NCBI RefSeq assembly: GCF_000685235.1 | Contig: NZ_ARYH01000004.1 | Location: forward strand, 91,186 to 155,185 | DNA length: 64,000 nt | DNA from: Hyphomonas adhaerens MHS-3 | GTDB lineage: Bacteria > Pseudomonadota > Alphaproteobacteria > Caulobacterales > Hyphomonadaceae | Reading direction: 5' to 3' | Shown here: one piece after another, positions 46,238-55,541 of the stretch | How positions within the stretch are numbered: position 1 is the stretch's first letter | How the letters are laid out: each line of letters begins with the position of its first letter | Notes under the pieces: model-generated | Databases searched by the model: none | The model's input: only the letters and a program-made list of their open reading frames with translations | Told to the model about the DNA's origin: nothing | Position numbers and translations under genes: made by a program

Positions 46238-46713
46238 CAGAGCTCACTCATATTGGTCCGGACGGACGCGCACGGATGGTCGATATCGGGGACAAAGCGA
46301 TCACAGAGCGGGTTGCTGTCGCTCAGGGGAAAATAGGCATGGCTGCCACAACGCGCACGCTGGCCATGAATCGAGAAACACGAAAAGGCGATCCCATCGC
46401 GATCGCGGAACTCGCTGGCATTATGGCCGCCAAGAAAACCGCTGACCTTATCCCGCTCTGCCATCCACTTCCTCTCACCAATGTTGAAGTCCGCATTACT
46501 TCATCTGAACCAGACGCACTGAAGGTGACGGCGACAGTTCGAACTTCCGGTCGCACCGGAGTTGAGATGGAAGCCCTGACAGCTGTTTCAGTGGCCTGCC
46601 TCACGCTCTACGACATGTTGAAATCCGCAGACAAGGAAATGGTCATTTCTGATATCGAACTGGTGAGCAAAACGGGCGGCAAGTCCGGCGACTATCATAA
46701 GGAAAACACGTGA
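46234..46713 (+). CDS. moaC: Cyclic pyranopterin monophosphate synthase MoaC
   Basis: Second Moco enzyme, turning the MoaA product into cyclic pyranopterin monophosphate. 159 aa, normal length. Motifs IPLCHPLPLTNVEV and TGVEMEALTAVSVACLTLYDM carry the conserved catalytic Lys/Asp environment. Coupled to moaB and moeA by 4-bp overlaps. Confidence 0.96.
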   Translation: MTELTHIGPDGRARMVDIGDKAITERVAVAQGKIGMAATTRTLAMNRETRKGDPIAIAELAGIMAAKKTADLIPLCHPLPLTNVEVRITSSEPDALKVTATVRTSGRTGVEMEALTAVSVACLTLYDMLKSADKEMVISDIELVSKTGGKSGDYHKENT

Positions 46714-47900
46714 CGAAACTCATCAGTGTTGACGACGCACTTGCTGCATTGGCGGCGCACGTCCTGGACGCAGGAGAGGAGACGATTCCGGTCGGCGCTG
46801 CACTGGGACGGGTTCTTGCGCAAAATGTGCTCGCCAAAACAACAACTCCGCCTGCGGACGTGTCAGCGATGGACGGATATGCAGTCCGCCTCTCGGATAC
46901 GCGGGAAGCGGGCAACCGCCTTCACGTGACCGGCGAGGCCCCTGCGGGAACAGTTCCCACGCATCGGCTTGCGGCAGGCGAAGCAATCCGCATATTTACC
47001 GGCGCCCCGTTGCCGGAGGGGGCAGATCACATTCTCATTCAGGAAGAGGCGCACCGAACCGGGGATGTTATCGAAGTCACCACTCCCCAAACGTCTTCCC
47101 GCCACATCCGTAAAGCCGGGCGGGATTTCGCAGAAGGGGACGTTCTCGTCCCTCCCGGGAAACGGCTGTCTCCAGCCGACCTCGGTCTGGCAGCAGCAGG
47201 CAATAACAGTACAGTGACCGTCTCAAGAAGACCCGTAATCGCAATTATCCCGGGTGGTGATGAACTGCTCCCCCCCGGCAGCGAGCTCGGTCCGGGCAAG
47301 ATCATCGATTCCAATTCGACAGCGCTGGCGGCCCTGATCCGCGTCTGGGGCGGAGAGCCGGTAACGCCCGGCATCGCTGGCGACACAATCGAGGACATAC
47401 GCGCGCTTATCGATGCAAGCAGTGAGGCCGATCTGATCCTTCCCATCGGCGGAGCATCCGTCGGCGATTATGATTACATGAAAACGGCATTCGAAGGCGC
47501 CGGTGCGGAAATCCTCTTTTCGGGAATCGCCGTTCGCCCCGGAAAGCCCACCTGGTTCGCCAGAAAAGGGCAACAGCGCATCCTTGGTTTACCCGGAAAT
47601 CCGGCGTCTGCTTTTGTTTGCGCTCACCTCTTCCTGAAAGCGCTGCTCTCAAAAACCGCAGGACCGGCTGGTCACTTCAGCGCGCGGCTTGAAACAGATA
47701 TGCCGGCCGGAGGGTTCAGGGAAACGTATTATAGAGCCGTGATGCGCCGGACAGATGGGGCGTACTCTGTGACCCCACTTCCCGATCAGGACAGCTCTTT
47801 GCTTCGCCCGTTGCAAGCCGCAAATTGCCTGATACGGCGCCAGCCGAATGCCCCGGCCGCGAACGTCGGCGAAGACGTGGAATGTGTGGGTCTCACCTAA
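46710..47900 (+). CDS. moeA: Molybdopterin molybdenumtransferase MoeA
   Basis: Inserts molybdate into adenylylated molybdopterin, 396 aa. GTG start overlaps the moaC stop (GTGA). The motif DVSAMDGYAVR near residue 50 and the MoCF-fold GGASVGDYDYMK near residue 250 are intact, as is GLPGNPAS. Last gene of the 17-gene run; it converges on the MFS gene 25 bp away. Other Mo enzymes in the cell may also draw on this set. Confidence 0.95.
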   Translation: MTKLISVDDALAALAAHVLDAGEETIPVGAALGRVLAQNVLAKTTTPPADVSAMDGYAVRLSDTREAGNRLHVTGEAPAGTVPTHRLAAGEAIRIFTGAPLPEGADHILIQEEAHRTGDVIEVTTPQTSSRHIRKAGRDFAEGDVLVPPGKRLSPADLGLAAAGNNSTVTVSRRPVIAIIPGGDELLPPGSELGPGKIIDSNSTALAALIRVWGGEPVTPGIAGDTIEDIRALIDASSEADLILPIGGASVGDYDYMKTAFEGAGAEILFSGIAVRPGKPTWFARKGQQRILGLPGNPASAFVCAHLFLKALLSKTAGPAGHFSARLETDMPAGGFRETYYRAVMRRTDGAYSVTPLPDQDSSLLRPLQAANCLIRRQPNAPAANVGEDVECVGLT

Positions 47901-47925
47901 AGCTTCTGAGCGTCTTGTTGGACGA

Positions 47926-49101
47926 TCACGCTGTGCCCATGCGCTTGCGCTGCAGAATACGCGCGATCAGCGAAACGATGATCGCGATTATACCCGCCAT
48001 GAGTGTCGTCCCGAGCACCTGGGAAAAAAGGTTCGCCGTCGGAAACACCGGCACCAGCATCGGGCCTACCCCCATGCCTGCAAAGGAAATGACGGGAAGG
48101 ACTGCCGTCACTCGCCCGCTCGAGTCATCCTCTGCCACTGCGCCCATGAAATAAGGCAACCCACCACCCCACGCGAAGAGATACAGATTGCTTGCCAGGT
48201 AGAACACCGAAAGCGTCATGCCAGGGCTGAACAATGAGACACCCGCCATCAGAATGACGCTGACACTGAACAGCGGGAACAGGCGGCCGAACCGGGTTGT
48301 CGTCGCCGCCGCAATGAGCGAACCGACGATCGCCGCAATATTCCCGACGGCGAGCGCATGTCCGATCTTGTTCACGTCGATGCCGGCAAGCCCACCCAAT
48401 ATACCAGAGAAGACCCAGATCACACCGACAGCCACGGAAAATGAAAAGAAGGCGACCGCGTAGAGCCAAACCGTCGAAGGGATTCTGCCGGCCGCTTGGG
48501 TTGCCAGTTGTGCAACAGACCGGCTGTCTTGATCAGCGAGCAGGAAACTGGCGGGAAGCAACAGGAGCTGAAGCGCTGTAAGAAAAAGAGCAACAGGCAT
48601 CAAGCTCGCTGCAGAGCTGACTTCCGGCAGCACAAGAAGGACGAAAACAGCCACCAAAGCCTGGAGCGCCAGGATGAATCCGAACCCCCGCTCACTGTTT
48701 TTCGATTCACCGACAATCGCTGCGGAAAGCGCCAGAAGGACGCCAGCACCTGCTCCAGCCAGCGCCTCAAGCAAAACCGCGCCGGTAAAGTTTGGCACAG
48801 CTCCAACGCCGATTTGCGACGCACAGGCAAACAGCGCCGCATAGATTGCCGTTGTGCGAGGCCGTAATTTCGGCAGGAAGATCGTCACGAAGAGCGAACC
48901 GACCGCCGTGCCCAACAGATTTGCCAGCCCAATGAGACCGGCGGCTGCCGCATCAACTTGAAAGGCACCCGCAATGATCGGCACCAACAACGGCATGGCA
49001 ACGATCTGCGTCACAGCTATTCCGCCGAGCAGCACGGCACCAAGTTCAGGCGCCATACCAAAACGGGAACTGTGTCGCGGATCCTTTGCGCTGTCACCCA
49101 T
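47926..49101 (-). CDS. MFS transporter
   Basis: Major-facilitator inner-membrane transporter of 391 aa with about 12 hydrophobic segments. No family motif pins down the substrate. Its start overlaps the end of the GMC oxidoreductase gene by 8 bp, so it is part of that operon and may import or export the oxidised compound. The N-terminal 15 residues are polar and cytoplasmic. Confidence 0.87.
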   Translation of the reverse strand: MGDSAKDPRHSSRFGMAPELGAVLLGGIAVTQIVAMPLLVPIIAGAFQVDAAAAGLIGLANLLGTAVGSLFVTIFLPKLRPRTTAIYAALFACASQIGVGAVPNFTGAVLLEALAGAGAGVLLALSAAIVGESKNSERGFGFILALQALVAVFVLLVLPEVSSAASLMPVALFLTALQLLLLPASFLLADQDSRSVAQLATQAAGRIPSTVWLYAVAFFSFSVAVGVIWVFSGILGGLAGIDVNKIGHALAVGNIAAIVGSLIAAATTTRFGRLFPLFSVSVILMAGVSLFSPGMTLSVFYLASNLYLFAWGGGLPYFMGAVAEDDSSGRVTAVLPVISFAGMGVGPMLVPVFPTANLFSQVLGTTLMAGIIAIIVSLIARILQRKRMGTA

Positions 49102-50731
49102 ATGCCGGGTCCGGATCGAGGGCTTTGTTTCCGAGAATATGGTCAGCTGCTTTTTCTGCGACCATCATCGTGGGTGCGTTGATGTTGCCGTTTGTAATGT
49201 TGGGGAACACAGACGAATCGACAACTCGCAATCCTTCGACACCGATGACGCGGCACTCAGAATCAACCACCGCGTCGGGGTCATCGGGCTGCCCCATTCG
49301 GCAAGTGCCGCAGGGATGGTAAGCACTCTCCACCTCCCGCCGGACGAACGCATCGATGTCTTCATCACTCCGGCAATCCAATCCGGGTGAAATCTCACCT
49401 GCGGAAAACTCCCGCAGGGCAGGCTGCGAAAAGATTTCGCGCGTTAGCCGCACGCACGCGCGAAAGGATTCCCAGTCAGCCTTCCGCGACATGTAGTTGA
49501 AGCGAATGGATGGAGGCACAGCCGGATCAGCAGACGCCAGTTTCACTTCGCCCCGCGCTGTCGTTCGTCCGGGGCCGATATGTGCTTGAAACCCGTGGTC
49601 GGATTCCGGCTGGGACCCGTCATACCTGATCGCTGCCGGCAGAAAGTGGTATTGTGCATCAGGATAATCAGCATCCGGATTGACGCGGACAAACCCGGCC
49701 GTCTCGAAATGATTGCTGGCCCCGATGCCTGTTTTGGTGAGCAGCCATTGCGCCCCGGCCAGTCCCTTGCTGACAGGATTCATGTATTTCCGGAGTGTGA
49801 TTGGGCGGGTGCAGCGCATCTGGAGGTACACTTCCAGGTGATCCTGGAGGTTTTTCCCGACGCCCTTCCGGTCGCGCAGAACATCGATTCCGAGGGCTTC
49901 CAGATCGCTTTTTGCCCCGATACCGGACAACATGAGAAGCTTGGCGGAATTAAATACCGAACTGCTCAGGATAACTTCTTTTCTCGCTCGTATGACCTGC
50001 CGGGTCTTTCCGCGCAGGAATTCGACACCCACAGCACGGTCGCCTTCCCACAAGACACGTGTCGCCAGCCCCCTGTATACGCTTAGATTTTCGCGCCCGA
50101 GCGCAGGCTTCAGATAAGCATTGGCCGTAGACCAGCGCCGTCCATTCCAGATGGTTTGCTCCATCGGGCCGAAGCCTTCCTGCTGGCGCCCATTGCAATC
50201 AGGCGTCCGGGAGAACCCAGCCTCCACTGCGGACGCCATAAAAGCCTGATCCAGTGGATGCGCCTGATCAGGCCGTGTAATCCGCATGGGTCCCGCTGTG
50301 CCCCGAATATCCGGATCTGCGCCCTCGACATTTTCGAGCCGCCGAAAATAGGGCTGCACATGCCTGCCACTCCAGCCTTCTGCGCCGCTGGCCTCCCAGG
50401 CGTCGAAGTCTTTTGGATTACCACGAATATAGACAAGCCCGTTGATGGAGGATGAGCCGCCAAGGACTTTTCCGCGCGGCGCCGCAAGGCGGCGGCCCCC
50501 AAGGTGAGGCTCCGGTTCGCTTTGGTATCCCCAGTCATAGCGCTTCATGTTCATCGGATATGAAAGCGCTGCGGGCATCTGGATAAACGGGCCCATATCG
50601 CTGCCGCCATATTCCAGGACAGCAACGTCATGTACGCCGGTCGCCGAAAGGCGATTGGCCAGCACACACCCTGCTGAGCCGGCGCCGACGATCACATAGT
50701 CAGCCGCGGCAACTTCTTTGCCTTCGATCAT
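49094..50731 (-). CDS. GMC-family alcohol/choline dehydrogenase
   Basis: FAD-dependent alcohol oxidoreductase of 545 aa. The N-terminal motif VIVGAGSAGCVLANRL, the GMC signatures (GGSSSINGLVYIRG near 90, SSSVFNSAKLLMLSGIG near 255) and the active-site His in YHPCGTCRMG are present. It resembles BetA, but the neighbours (PhyH, HIBADH-type) are not those of a betaine operon, so polyethylene glycol-like or terpenoid alcohols are also possible. Ends 2 bp before the PhyH gene start side; same operon. Confidence 0.93.
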   Translation of the reverse strand: MIEGKEVAAADYVIVGAGSAGCVLANRLSATGVHDVAVLEYGGSDMGPFIQMPAALSYPMNMKRYDWGYQSEPEPHLGGRRLAAPRGKVLGGSSSINGLVYIRGNPKDFDAWEASGAEGWSGRHVQPYFRRLENVEGADPDIRGTAGPMRITRPDQAHPLDQAFMASAVEAGFSRTPDCNGRQQEGFGPMEQTIWNGRRWSTANAYLKPALGRENLSVYRGLATRVLWEGDRAVGVEFLRGKTRQVIRARKEVILSSSVFNSAKLLMLSGIGAKSDLEALGIDVLRDRKGVGKNLQDHLEVYLQMRCTRPITLRKYMNPVSKGLAGAQWLLTKTGIGASNHFETAGFVRVNPDADYPDAQYHFLPAAIRYDGSQPESDHGFQAHIGPGRTTARGEVKLASADPAVPPSIRFNYMSRKADWESFRACVRLTREIFSQPALREFSAGEISPGLDCRSDEDIDAFVRREVESAYHPCGTCRMGQPDDPDAVVDSECRVIGVEGLRVVDSSVFPNITNGNINAPTMMVAEKAADHILGNKALDPDPAYG

Positions 50732-50733
50732 GA

Positions 50734-51567
50734 TCAGGATTCCAGAAGGGCTTTCGGGCTTCCAACTTCATACATGTTGATCATGCCACCGCCCATACTG
50801 GTGCCATCATATGCCGCATAGCCAAGCAGTTCCTGGGCCCGTTCCGGCAGTTGGCGAACACGCTCCAGCGGAACGCCGAGCCAGCTATTCTCAACCGGAA
50901 CCAGCCAGCCATGGCAGAAGGAGACAGACAAACCGCGGCGGACCTTGCCACTCGTATTTGTTCCACCTCCGTGGAGGCATTGCCCTGTGAAGATCGCGGC
51001 GGATCCTGCCGGCATCACGGCATGCGTAATTTCGTCCGCCTCAGGCACACGGTCGACATCCCACTTATGGCTTCCCGGCACCACCACCGTCGCGCCATTG
51101 TCCTCAGTGTAGTCTGTCAGTGCCATCATGACGTTGATAACGAGCGGTGCAGCAGCTTGGGCGGCGCGCGGCCAGGAATCATCGTCACGGTGAATGACCT
51201 GAGCGGTTTCTCCGCCACGAATCTCGATCAGCTCTGCCGCGCTGAGCCGGTAGTCCGTGCAGTTGGGCTTCAGCAACGCGTCCATGACGGCAAGCATTCT
51301 TGGCTCGAGCAAAGCGTCGGGAAAGCTATCCGATTTGGCCGCGATGCCGTGAAGGCGCACAGTCGACCCGCCAAGGAAGTCATCATACCCCGTCTGCACG
51401 TCGCGCATGCGGCAGGCATCAATATGAGGCTGCAGTTCAGCGTTGAGGCGTTCGACCAATCCGGAAGACAGGAAGTCGCGCACAATCACGACGCCGTCCT
51501 TATCCAGGGCCTGAAGAATATCTTCGGCCGAGGCGGTTTCGGGCAACTGGGTTACGTTGGCAGTCAC
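50734..51567 (-). CDS. Phytanoyl-CoA dioxygenase (PhyH) family protein
   Basis: Fe(II)/2-oxoglutarate-dependent hydroxylase of 277 aa. Metal ligands His and Asp of HRDDD and the distal His of LHGGG are visible. Start GTG 51567 has GGGAGG upstream; an ATG at 51591 lacks proper spacing. First gene of the leftward operon PhyH-GMC-MFS. Substrate unknown. The promoter region contains the 11-bp motif at 51636. Confidence 0.87.
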   Translation of the reverse strand: MTANVTQLPETASAEDILQALDKDGVVIVRDFLSSGLVERLNAELQPHIDACRMRDVQTGYDDFLGGSTVRLHGIAAKSDSFPDALLEPRMLAVMDALLKPNCTDYRLSAAELIEIRGGETAQVIHRDDDSWPRAAQAAAPLVINVMMALTDYTEDNGATVVVPGSHKWDVDRVPEADEITHAVMPAGSAAIFTGQCLHGGGTNTSGKVRRGLSVSFCHGWLVPVENSWLGVPLERVRQLPERAQELLGYAAYDGTSMGGGMINMYEVGSPKALLES

Positions 51568-51635
51568 GGTATTTTCCTCCCGATGGTCCACATTCCTTTT
51601 GACTTCAGCTTTATCACATTTTGTAAACGGTCATG

Positions 51636-51647
51636 CAATTACATTTT
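51636..51647 (-). promoter_or_regulatory. Shared operator-like motif, copy 1 (PhyH promoter region)
   Basis: On the minus strand this reads AAAATGTAATTG, and AAATGTAATTG recurs at 53955-53965 upstream of the aldehyde dehydrogenase gene in the same orientation relative to its gene. A direct repeat ACATTTTG occurs at 51616 and 51641, 25 bp apart. The tandem TetR genes in between are likely binders. Confidence 0.5.
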
Positions 51648-51742
51648 GATAGAATGTCTTTTCGTTGCATGTTGAGTGACTTTTTTCTGTACGAGCCCCA
51701 AATACGCGTGAAGTATCGACGTAAAGATTTACCAGAGTACCC

Positions 51743-52348
51743 ATGAAACCCGTTGCACAGAAGCGCAGACAGAGAGACCAGAGCCAGAGGCAACTGCTGG
51801 AAGCGACGATTGCGGCGATCTACAAGCATGGCGTCCATGATGCGACGGTCGTTAAAATTGGCGAAATTGCGGGCCTGTCGACCGGAAACATCCATTATCA
51901 TTTCGGCTCCAAGGAAGAGATGTTCGCCGCGGCCATGCGGCTGCTGATGTCGGGCATCAGTGACGAACTGGTTCTCGAGCTCAGCAAGGCGGACTCCCCA
52001 CTGGAGCGGGCCCGGGCCGTTCTTCGTGCCAACCTGTCCGATGAATTGTTTACGCATCGCAATTGCTTTGTGTGGCTGCAATTCTGGTCGGAAACGGCTC
52101 GCTCGGAAGAGCTGGCCCGGCTGGAGCGCATCAATTCGCAACGCTTTCACCGCAACCTGCTCGACGCGCTGTCTCGCCTGATGCCGCGAGAACACGCGGA
52201 ACGGGCGACCCAGGAACTGGTCGCCCTGGTCGATGGCCTGTGGATCCGCAGAGCGCAAAGCGAAGGCAGGATTACTCCGGAAGCCGCCCGCCAGATCGCA
52301 GATCACTATCTCGACCGGCGCCTCAAAACTGCGCCTTCGATCGGATAA
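51743..52348 (+). CDS. TetR regulator, BetI-like, first of a tandem pair
   Basis: A 201-aa TetR protein with N-terminal HTH (GEIAGLSTGNIHYHFGSKEEMF) and a BetI-like C-terminal domain (HRNCFVWLQFWSETARSEELARLERIN). Divergent from the PhyH gene over 175 bp and followed by a second TetR gene 4 bp downstream. Probably represses the oxidation genes on both sides. Confidence 0.9.
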   Translation: MKPVAQKRRQRDQSQRQLLEATIAAIYKHGVHDATVVKIGEIAGLSTGNIHYHFGSKEEMFAAAMRLLMSGISDELVLELSKADSPLERARAVLRANLSDELFTHRNCFVWLQFWSETARSEELARLERINSQRFHRNLLDALSRLMPREHAERATQELVALVDGLWIRRAQSEGRITPEAARQIADHYLDRRLKTAPSIG

Positions 52349-52352
52349 AGCC

Positions 52353-52931
52353 ATGGGCAGAGCCGAGACAAAACTTACGCGCAAACGCGATCTGATCCAG
52401 GCAACCGTCACCTGCGTCAACAGATACGGCTATGCCGAATCCACAATTCAGAAGATCGCAGCAGAGGCCGGCTTCACCGGCGGGACGATTTACCGGCACT
52501 TCAAGAACAAGACCGATCTGTTCGAGGCAACCATGCGGCAATTGCTGAACCTCGTCCTGAAAGAAGAAAGCGCAGCCATCGCATCCGCTGACAGCGATAT
52601 TGACCGGCTCCGCGCGGTCATCACGTCCAAGTTTTCCCCGGCACTCTTCAATTCCGAATTCTGCACGGTGTGGCTGCACTTCTGGGCGAATGCGCATTCC
52701 GATCCAAAGTTCGCCCGCATTGAACGCCTGAGTGATAAATTGCTGCAACGCAGCCTGAACCGCTATGCGGGAAAAGTGTTGCCACCTGCCGATTCTGCAG
52801 CGTTTTCGACAGAAGCCGCCCTCATTATCGACGGTCTCTGGGTCGAACACGCGCAGAAGCGTTCAGAACTCACCTCGCACGTCGCGAAGGAAGTCGCACT
52901 CGGTAGCCTGGAAGCAAGACTGGGTCGCTAG
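52353..52931 (+). CDS. TetR regulator, BetI-like, second of a tandem pair
   Basis: A 192-aa TetR protein from ATG 52353. Its HTH (AAEAGFTGGTIYRHFKNKTDLF) and C-terminal region (NSEFCTVWLHFWANAHSDPKF) parallel the upstream gene, so the pair came from an old duplication; identity is low and they may form homo- or heterodimers. It converges on the HIBADH-type gene. Confidence 0.9.
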   Translation: MGRAETKLTRKRDLIQATVTCVNRYGYAESTIQKIAAEAGFTGGTIYRHFKNKTDLFEATMRQLLNLVLKEESAAIASADSDIDRLRAVITSKFSPALFNSEFCTVWLHFWANAHSDPKFARIERLSDKLLQRSLNRYAGKVLPPADSAAFSTEAALIIDGLWVEHAQKRSELTSHVAKEVALGSLEARLGR

Positions 52932-52961
52932 CTCCCCCGGACTAGCGCTCCGCCCCGCCCC

Positions 52962-53873
52962 TTAAGCCTCCCAGTGCAACGGCCAGTCGCCTTCAAGGCG
53001 CAGGTCTTCGCCAACCTCGTCTTCGATCAGCTTCGCGACTTTAAGTTCCGCTTCTGACCCGCCATAGGTTTCGGCTGCCAGAGCAAAGCGCTCGGCAACC
53101 TTGGCACCAATCGGGATCGGCACGTTGCCACGCTCCGCCAGTTCCTTGCACAAGCGCAGGTCTTTCACGCAAAGCTCCAGCGAGAATGACGGATCGTAGT
53201 GTCCGGCAAAGATGGATGGGGCGTCATGCCGGGCGACGAAGCTGTCCCCAACGCTGTCCTTGATGGCATCCCACAGGACATCCAGCGGAACGCCAGCGCG
53301 CTTGCCGAGCATCAATCCCTCACCAATGACGGCGGCATGGGTAAACCAGAGATAATTGGTAACCAGTTTCACGGCGTTGCCGGTTCCGAGACGCCCGCAA
53401 TAGATCACACGTCCCATCCTCGACAGAATCGGCTCGCATGCGGCCACAACGGCTTCATCCCCACCCGCGAAGAGCGTCAGTTCCCCGCGCCGGGCGCCAT
53501 CCACGGCGCCGGTCAAAGGGGAATCAACGGTTTTCACCCCAATCTTGGCAGCCTGCTCAGCCAGCGCCTCGACGACACCGACATCATTCGTCGTGGTGTC
53601 GACCCAGATCGTTCCAGCTTGCAGGCCGGACAACGCGCCCTGCTCGCCCGCCATAACGGCCTGAACGACATCGGGCTTGGGGAGCGACGTGATGAAGATG
53701 TCCACGTCCCGCGCGCAGTCTGCAGGTGTCTCGGCCCAGATCGCGCCGTTCTGAATGTGCGACTCTGCCTTTGCGGGATCAATGTCATGAACTTTCAGCT
53801 GCAGGCCCGAGCGCTGCAGCACCATCGCCATGTTGGCACCCATGTTCCCAAGTCCCAGAAAACCAATGCGCAT
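52962..53873 (-). CDS. 3-hydroxyisobutyrate dehydrogenase-family oxidoreductase
   Basis: NAD(P)-dependent beta-hydroxyacid dehydrogenase, 303 aa. Rossmann motif GLGNMGANMA at residues 7-16, the substrate motif DSPLTGAVDGARRGELT near 118, and catalytic Lys in GTGNAVKLVTN near 169. Related enzymes act on tartronate semialdehyde or 3-hydroxyisobutyrate. Divergent from the aldehyde dehydrogenase gene over 156 bp. Confidence 0.92.
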   Translation of the reverse strand: MRIGFLGLGNMGANMAMVLQRSGLQLKVHDIDPAKAESHIQNGAIWAETPADCARDVDIFITSLPKPDVVQAVMAGEQGALSGLQAGTIWVDTTTNDVGVVEALAEQAAKIGVKTVDSPLTGAVDGARRGELTLFAGGDEAVVAACEPILSRMGRVIYCGRLGTGNAVKLVTNYLWFTHAAVIGEGLMLGKRAGVPLDVLWDAIKDSVGDSFVARHDAPSIFAGHYDPSFSLELCVKDLRLCKELAERGNVPIPIGAKVAERFALAAETYGGSEAELKVAKLIEDEVGEDLRLEGDWPLHWEA

Positions 53874-53949
53874 GCCGATCCCTTTCCTATTTCATCCGCC
53901 CGACCGCTCGCCCTCACATCCATCAGATAACCCGGCGCGCCAGCATTGA

Positions 53950-53979
53950 TTGACAAATGTAATTGTACGTGCAGTTATT
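53950..53979 (+). promoter_or_regulatory. Predicted promoter of the aldehyde dehydrogenase operon
   Basis: TTGACA at 53950-53955 and GTTATT at 53974-53979 lie 18 bp apart. The spacer is largely filled by the shared motif AAATGTAATTG. Confidence 0.6.
53955..53965 (+). promoter_or_regulatory. Shared operator-like motif, copy 2 (aldehyde dehydrogenase promoter)
   Basis: AAATGTAATTG is identical to the motif in the PhyH promoter region. It lies between the -35 and -10 elements, where a TetR repressor would block transcription. Confidence 0.5.
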
Positions 53980-54029
53980 TATCCGAACTATCACACTCTC
54001 TGCCACGCGCAAGAAAAAAGGATGACGAC

Positions 54030-55487
54030 GTGAAATACGCCATTGATCTCTTTGTGGACGGCAAACGACTGGCTGGAGACGGCGATACCGAATTCACCTC
54101 GGTGAACCCCGCCACAGGCGAAGCCATTGGCCAATTCCGGGAAGCGAGCGCCAGTCAGATTGAGCTGGCGATCGACTCCGCCACCGCAGCCCAGAAAGAA
54201 TGGGCGGCCTTTCCGGCCGAGGAGCGCGGGCGCATCCTGCGCAAAGCGGCCGACCTTCTCCGAGCCCGGAACGACGAACTTTCGCGCATCGAAGTTGACG
54301 ACACCGGCAAGCCGATCGCCGAGGCCGCAACAGTGGATGTTCAGACAGGGGCAGATGCGATTGAGCATTACGCCAATCTCGCCGGCAGCCTGCAGGGCGA
54401 GTATCAGGATTTTGGCTACGGCTTTTATTATACCCGCCGCGAGCCCCTCGGTGTGTGTGCCGGGATCGGCGCCTGGAATTACCCCCTGCAGATTGCCTGC
54501 TGGAAGTCAGCCCCGGCGCTCGCCTGCGGCAATGCGATGATCTTCAAACCGTCTGAGATGACGCCAATCTCAGCGGTTCACCTGGCCGAAGTCTATTGTG
54601 AAGCGGGTGTCCCTCCCGGCGTGTTCAACGTCCTTCAGGGGGAACGTGGTCCCGGCGCCGCGCTTTCAGAACATCCCGGTATTGCGAAAGTGTCCCTCAC
54701 CGGCAGCGCGCCGACCGGCCGGAAAGTGATGGCAGCAGCGTCTCCCCGCCTCAAGCATGTCTCACTGGAACTGGGCGGGAAATCGCCTTTCATCATTTTC
54801 GACGACGCAGACCCCGAACACGCAGCCCGCCTGGCCATGTATGCGAATTTCCTGACGCAGGGCGAAATCTGCGCAAACGGCACACGCGTCTTTATTCATG
54901 CCTCCATCTACGATGCCGTTGTCGAGAAGATCCTGGAGAGAACGGCCAAATTGCGGGTCGGGCCTCCATCCGACCCATCAACGCAAATCGGCGCCCTCAT
55001 CTCCGAGAACCATCTCAATGTTGTCTCCGGCTTTGTCGAGCGTGCCTGGAGTGCAGGCGCCCGTGTTCTGGCAGGCGGACACCGCGTCGACGTCGCCGGG
55101 TGTGAGAATGGCTTCTTCTACGCGCCGACAGTTATCGGCGACAGCACCGATGACATGGAACACGTTCGCGAAGAAATATTCGGACCCGTGATGACGCTCC
55201 TGAAATTCGACACAGAGGACGAAGTCGTCGAGCGCGCCAATGATTCCGACTATGGCCTCGCCGGTGGAGTCGTCACGAAAGACCTTGCCCGCGCGCACCG
55301 TGTCGCTGCCTCGATCCAGACCGGGATGTTCTGGATCAACACATATCAGGCCCAGCCAATGCAAATTCCCTTCGGCGGATACAAGCAGTCCGGCATCGGA
55401 CGGGAAAACGGCTGGGACGTCCTGGATCAGTACACCCAGAAGAAGAGCGTCTTTGTTCAAATGAAAGACGAAGAGCTTCCGTTCTGA
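54030..55487 (+). CDS. NAD(P)-dependent aldehyde dehydrogenase (BetB-like)
   Basis: Oxidises an aldehyde to its acid, 485 aa. GTG 54030 is the start (AAGGATGACGAC upstream). Catalytic Glu in LELGGKSP and nucleophile Cys in the QGEICANGTR segment are present. It is closest in appearance to betaine-aldehyde dehydrogenases. It would take the aldehyde made by the GMC enzyme. The TonB receptor follows 54 bp later, probably in the same transcript. Confidence 0.93.
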   Translation: MKYAIDLFVDGKRLAGDGDTEFTSVNPATGEAIGQFREASASQIELAIDSATAAQKEWAAFPAEERGRILRKAADLLRARNDELSRIEVDDTGKPIAEAATVDVQTGADAIEHYANLAGSLQGEYQDFGYGFYYTRREPLGVCAGIGAWNYPLQIACWKSAPALACGNAMIFKPSEMTPISAVHLAEVYCEAGVPPGVFNVLQGERGPGAALSEHPGIAKVSLTGSAPTGRKVMAAASPRLKHVSLELGGKSPFIIFDDADPEHAARLAMYANFLTQGEICANGTRVFIHASIYDAVVEKILERTAKLRVGPPSDPSTQIGALISENHLNVVSGFVERAWSAGARVLAGGHRVDVAGCENGFFYAPTVIGDSTDDMEHVREEIFGPVMTLLKFDTEDEVVERANDSDYGLAGGVVTKDLARAHRVAASIQTGMFWINTYQAQPMQIPFGGYKQSGIGRENGWDVLDQYTQKKSVFVQMKDEELPF

Positions 55488-55541
55488 GCAATGACGCCCG
55501 GAACTCACAGGAAGCACAAAACAATTCAAAGAGAGGAATTC

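Noticed and set aside
47926..55487. Glycine betaine synthesis operon (betA, betB, betI)
   Set aside because: The enzymes look BetA/BetB-like and the regulators BetI-like, but PhyH, HIBADH, MFS and TonB genes do not fit, and the BCCT transporter is 32 kb away.
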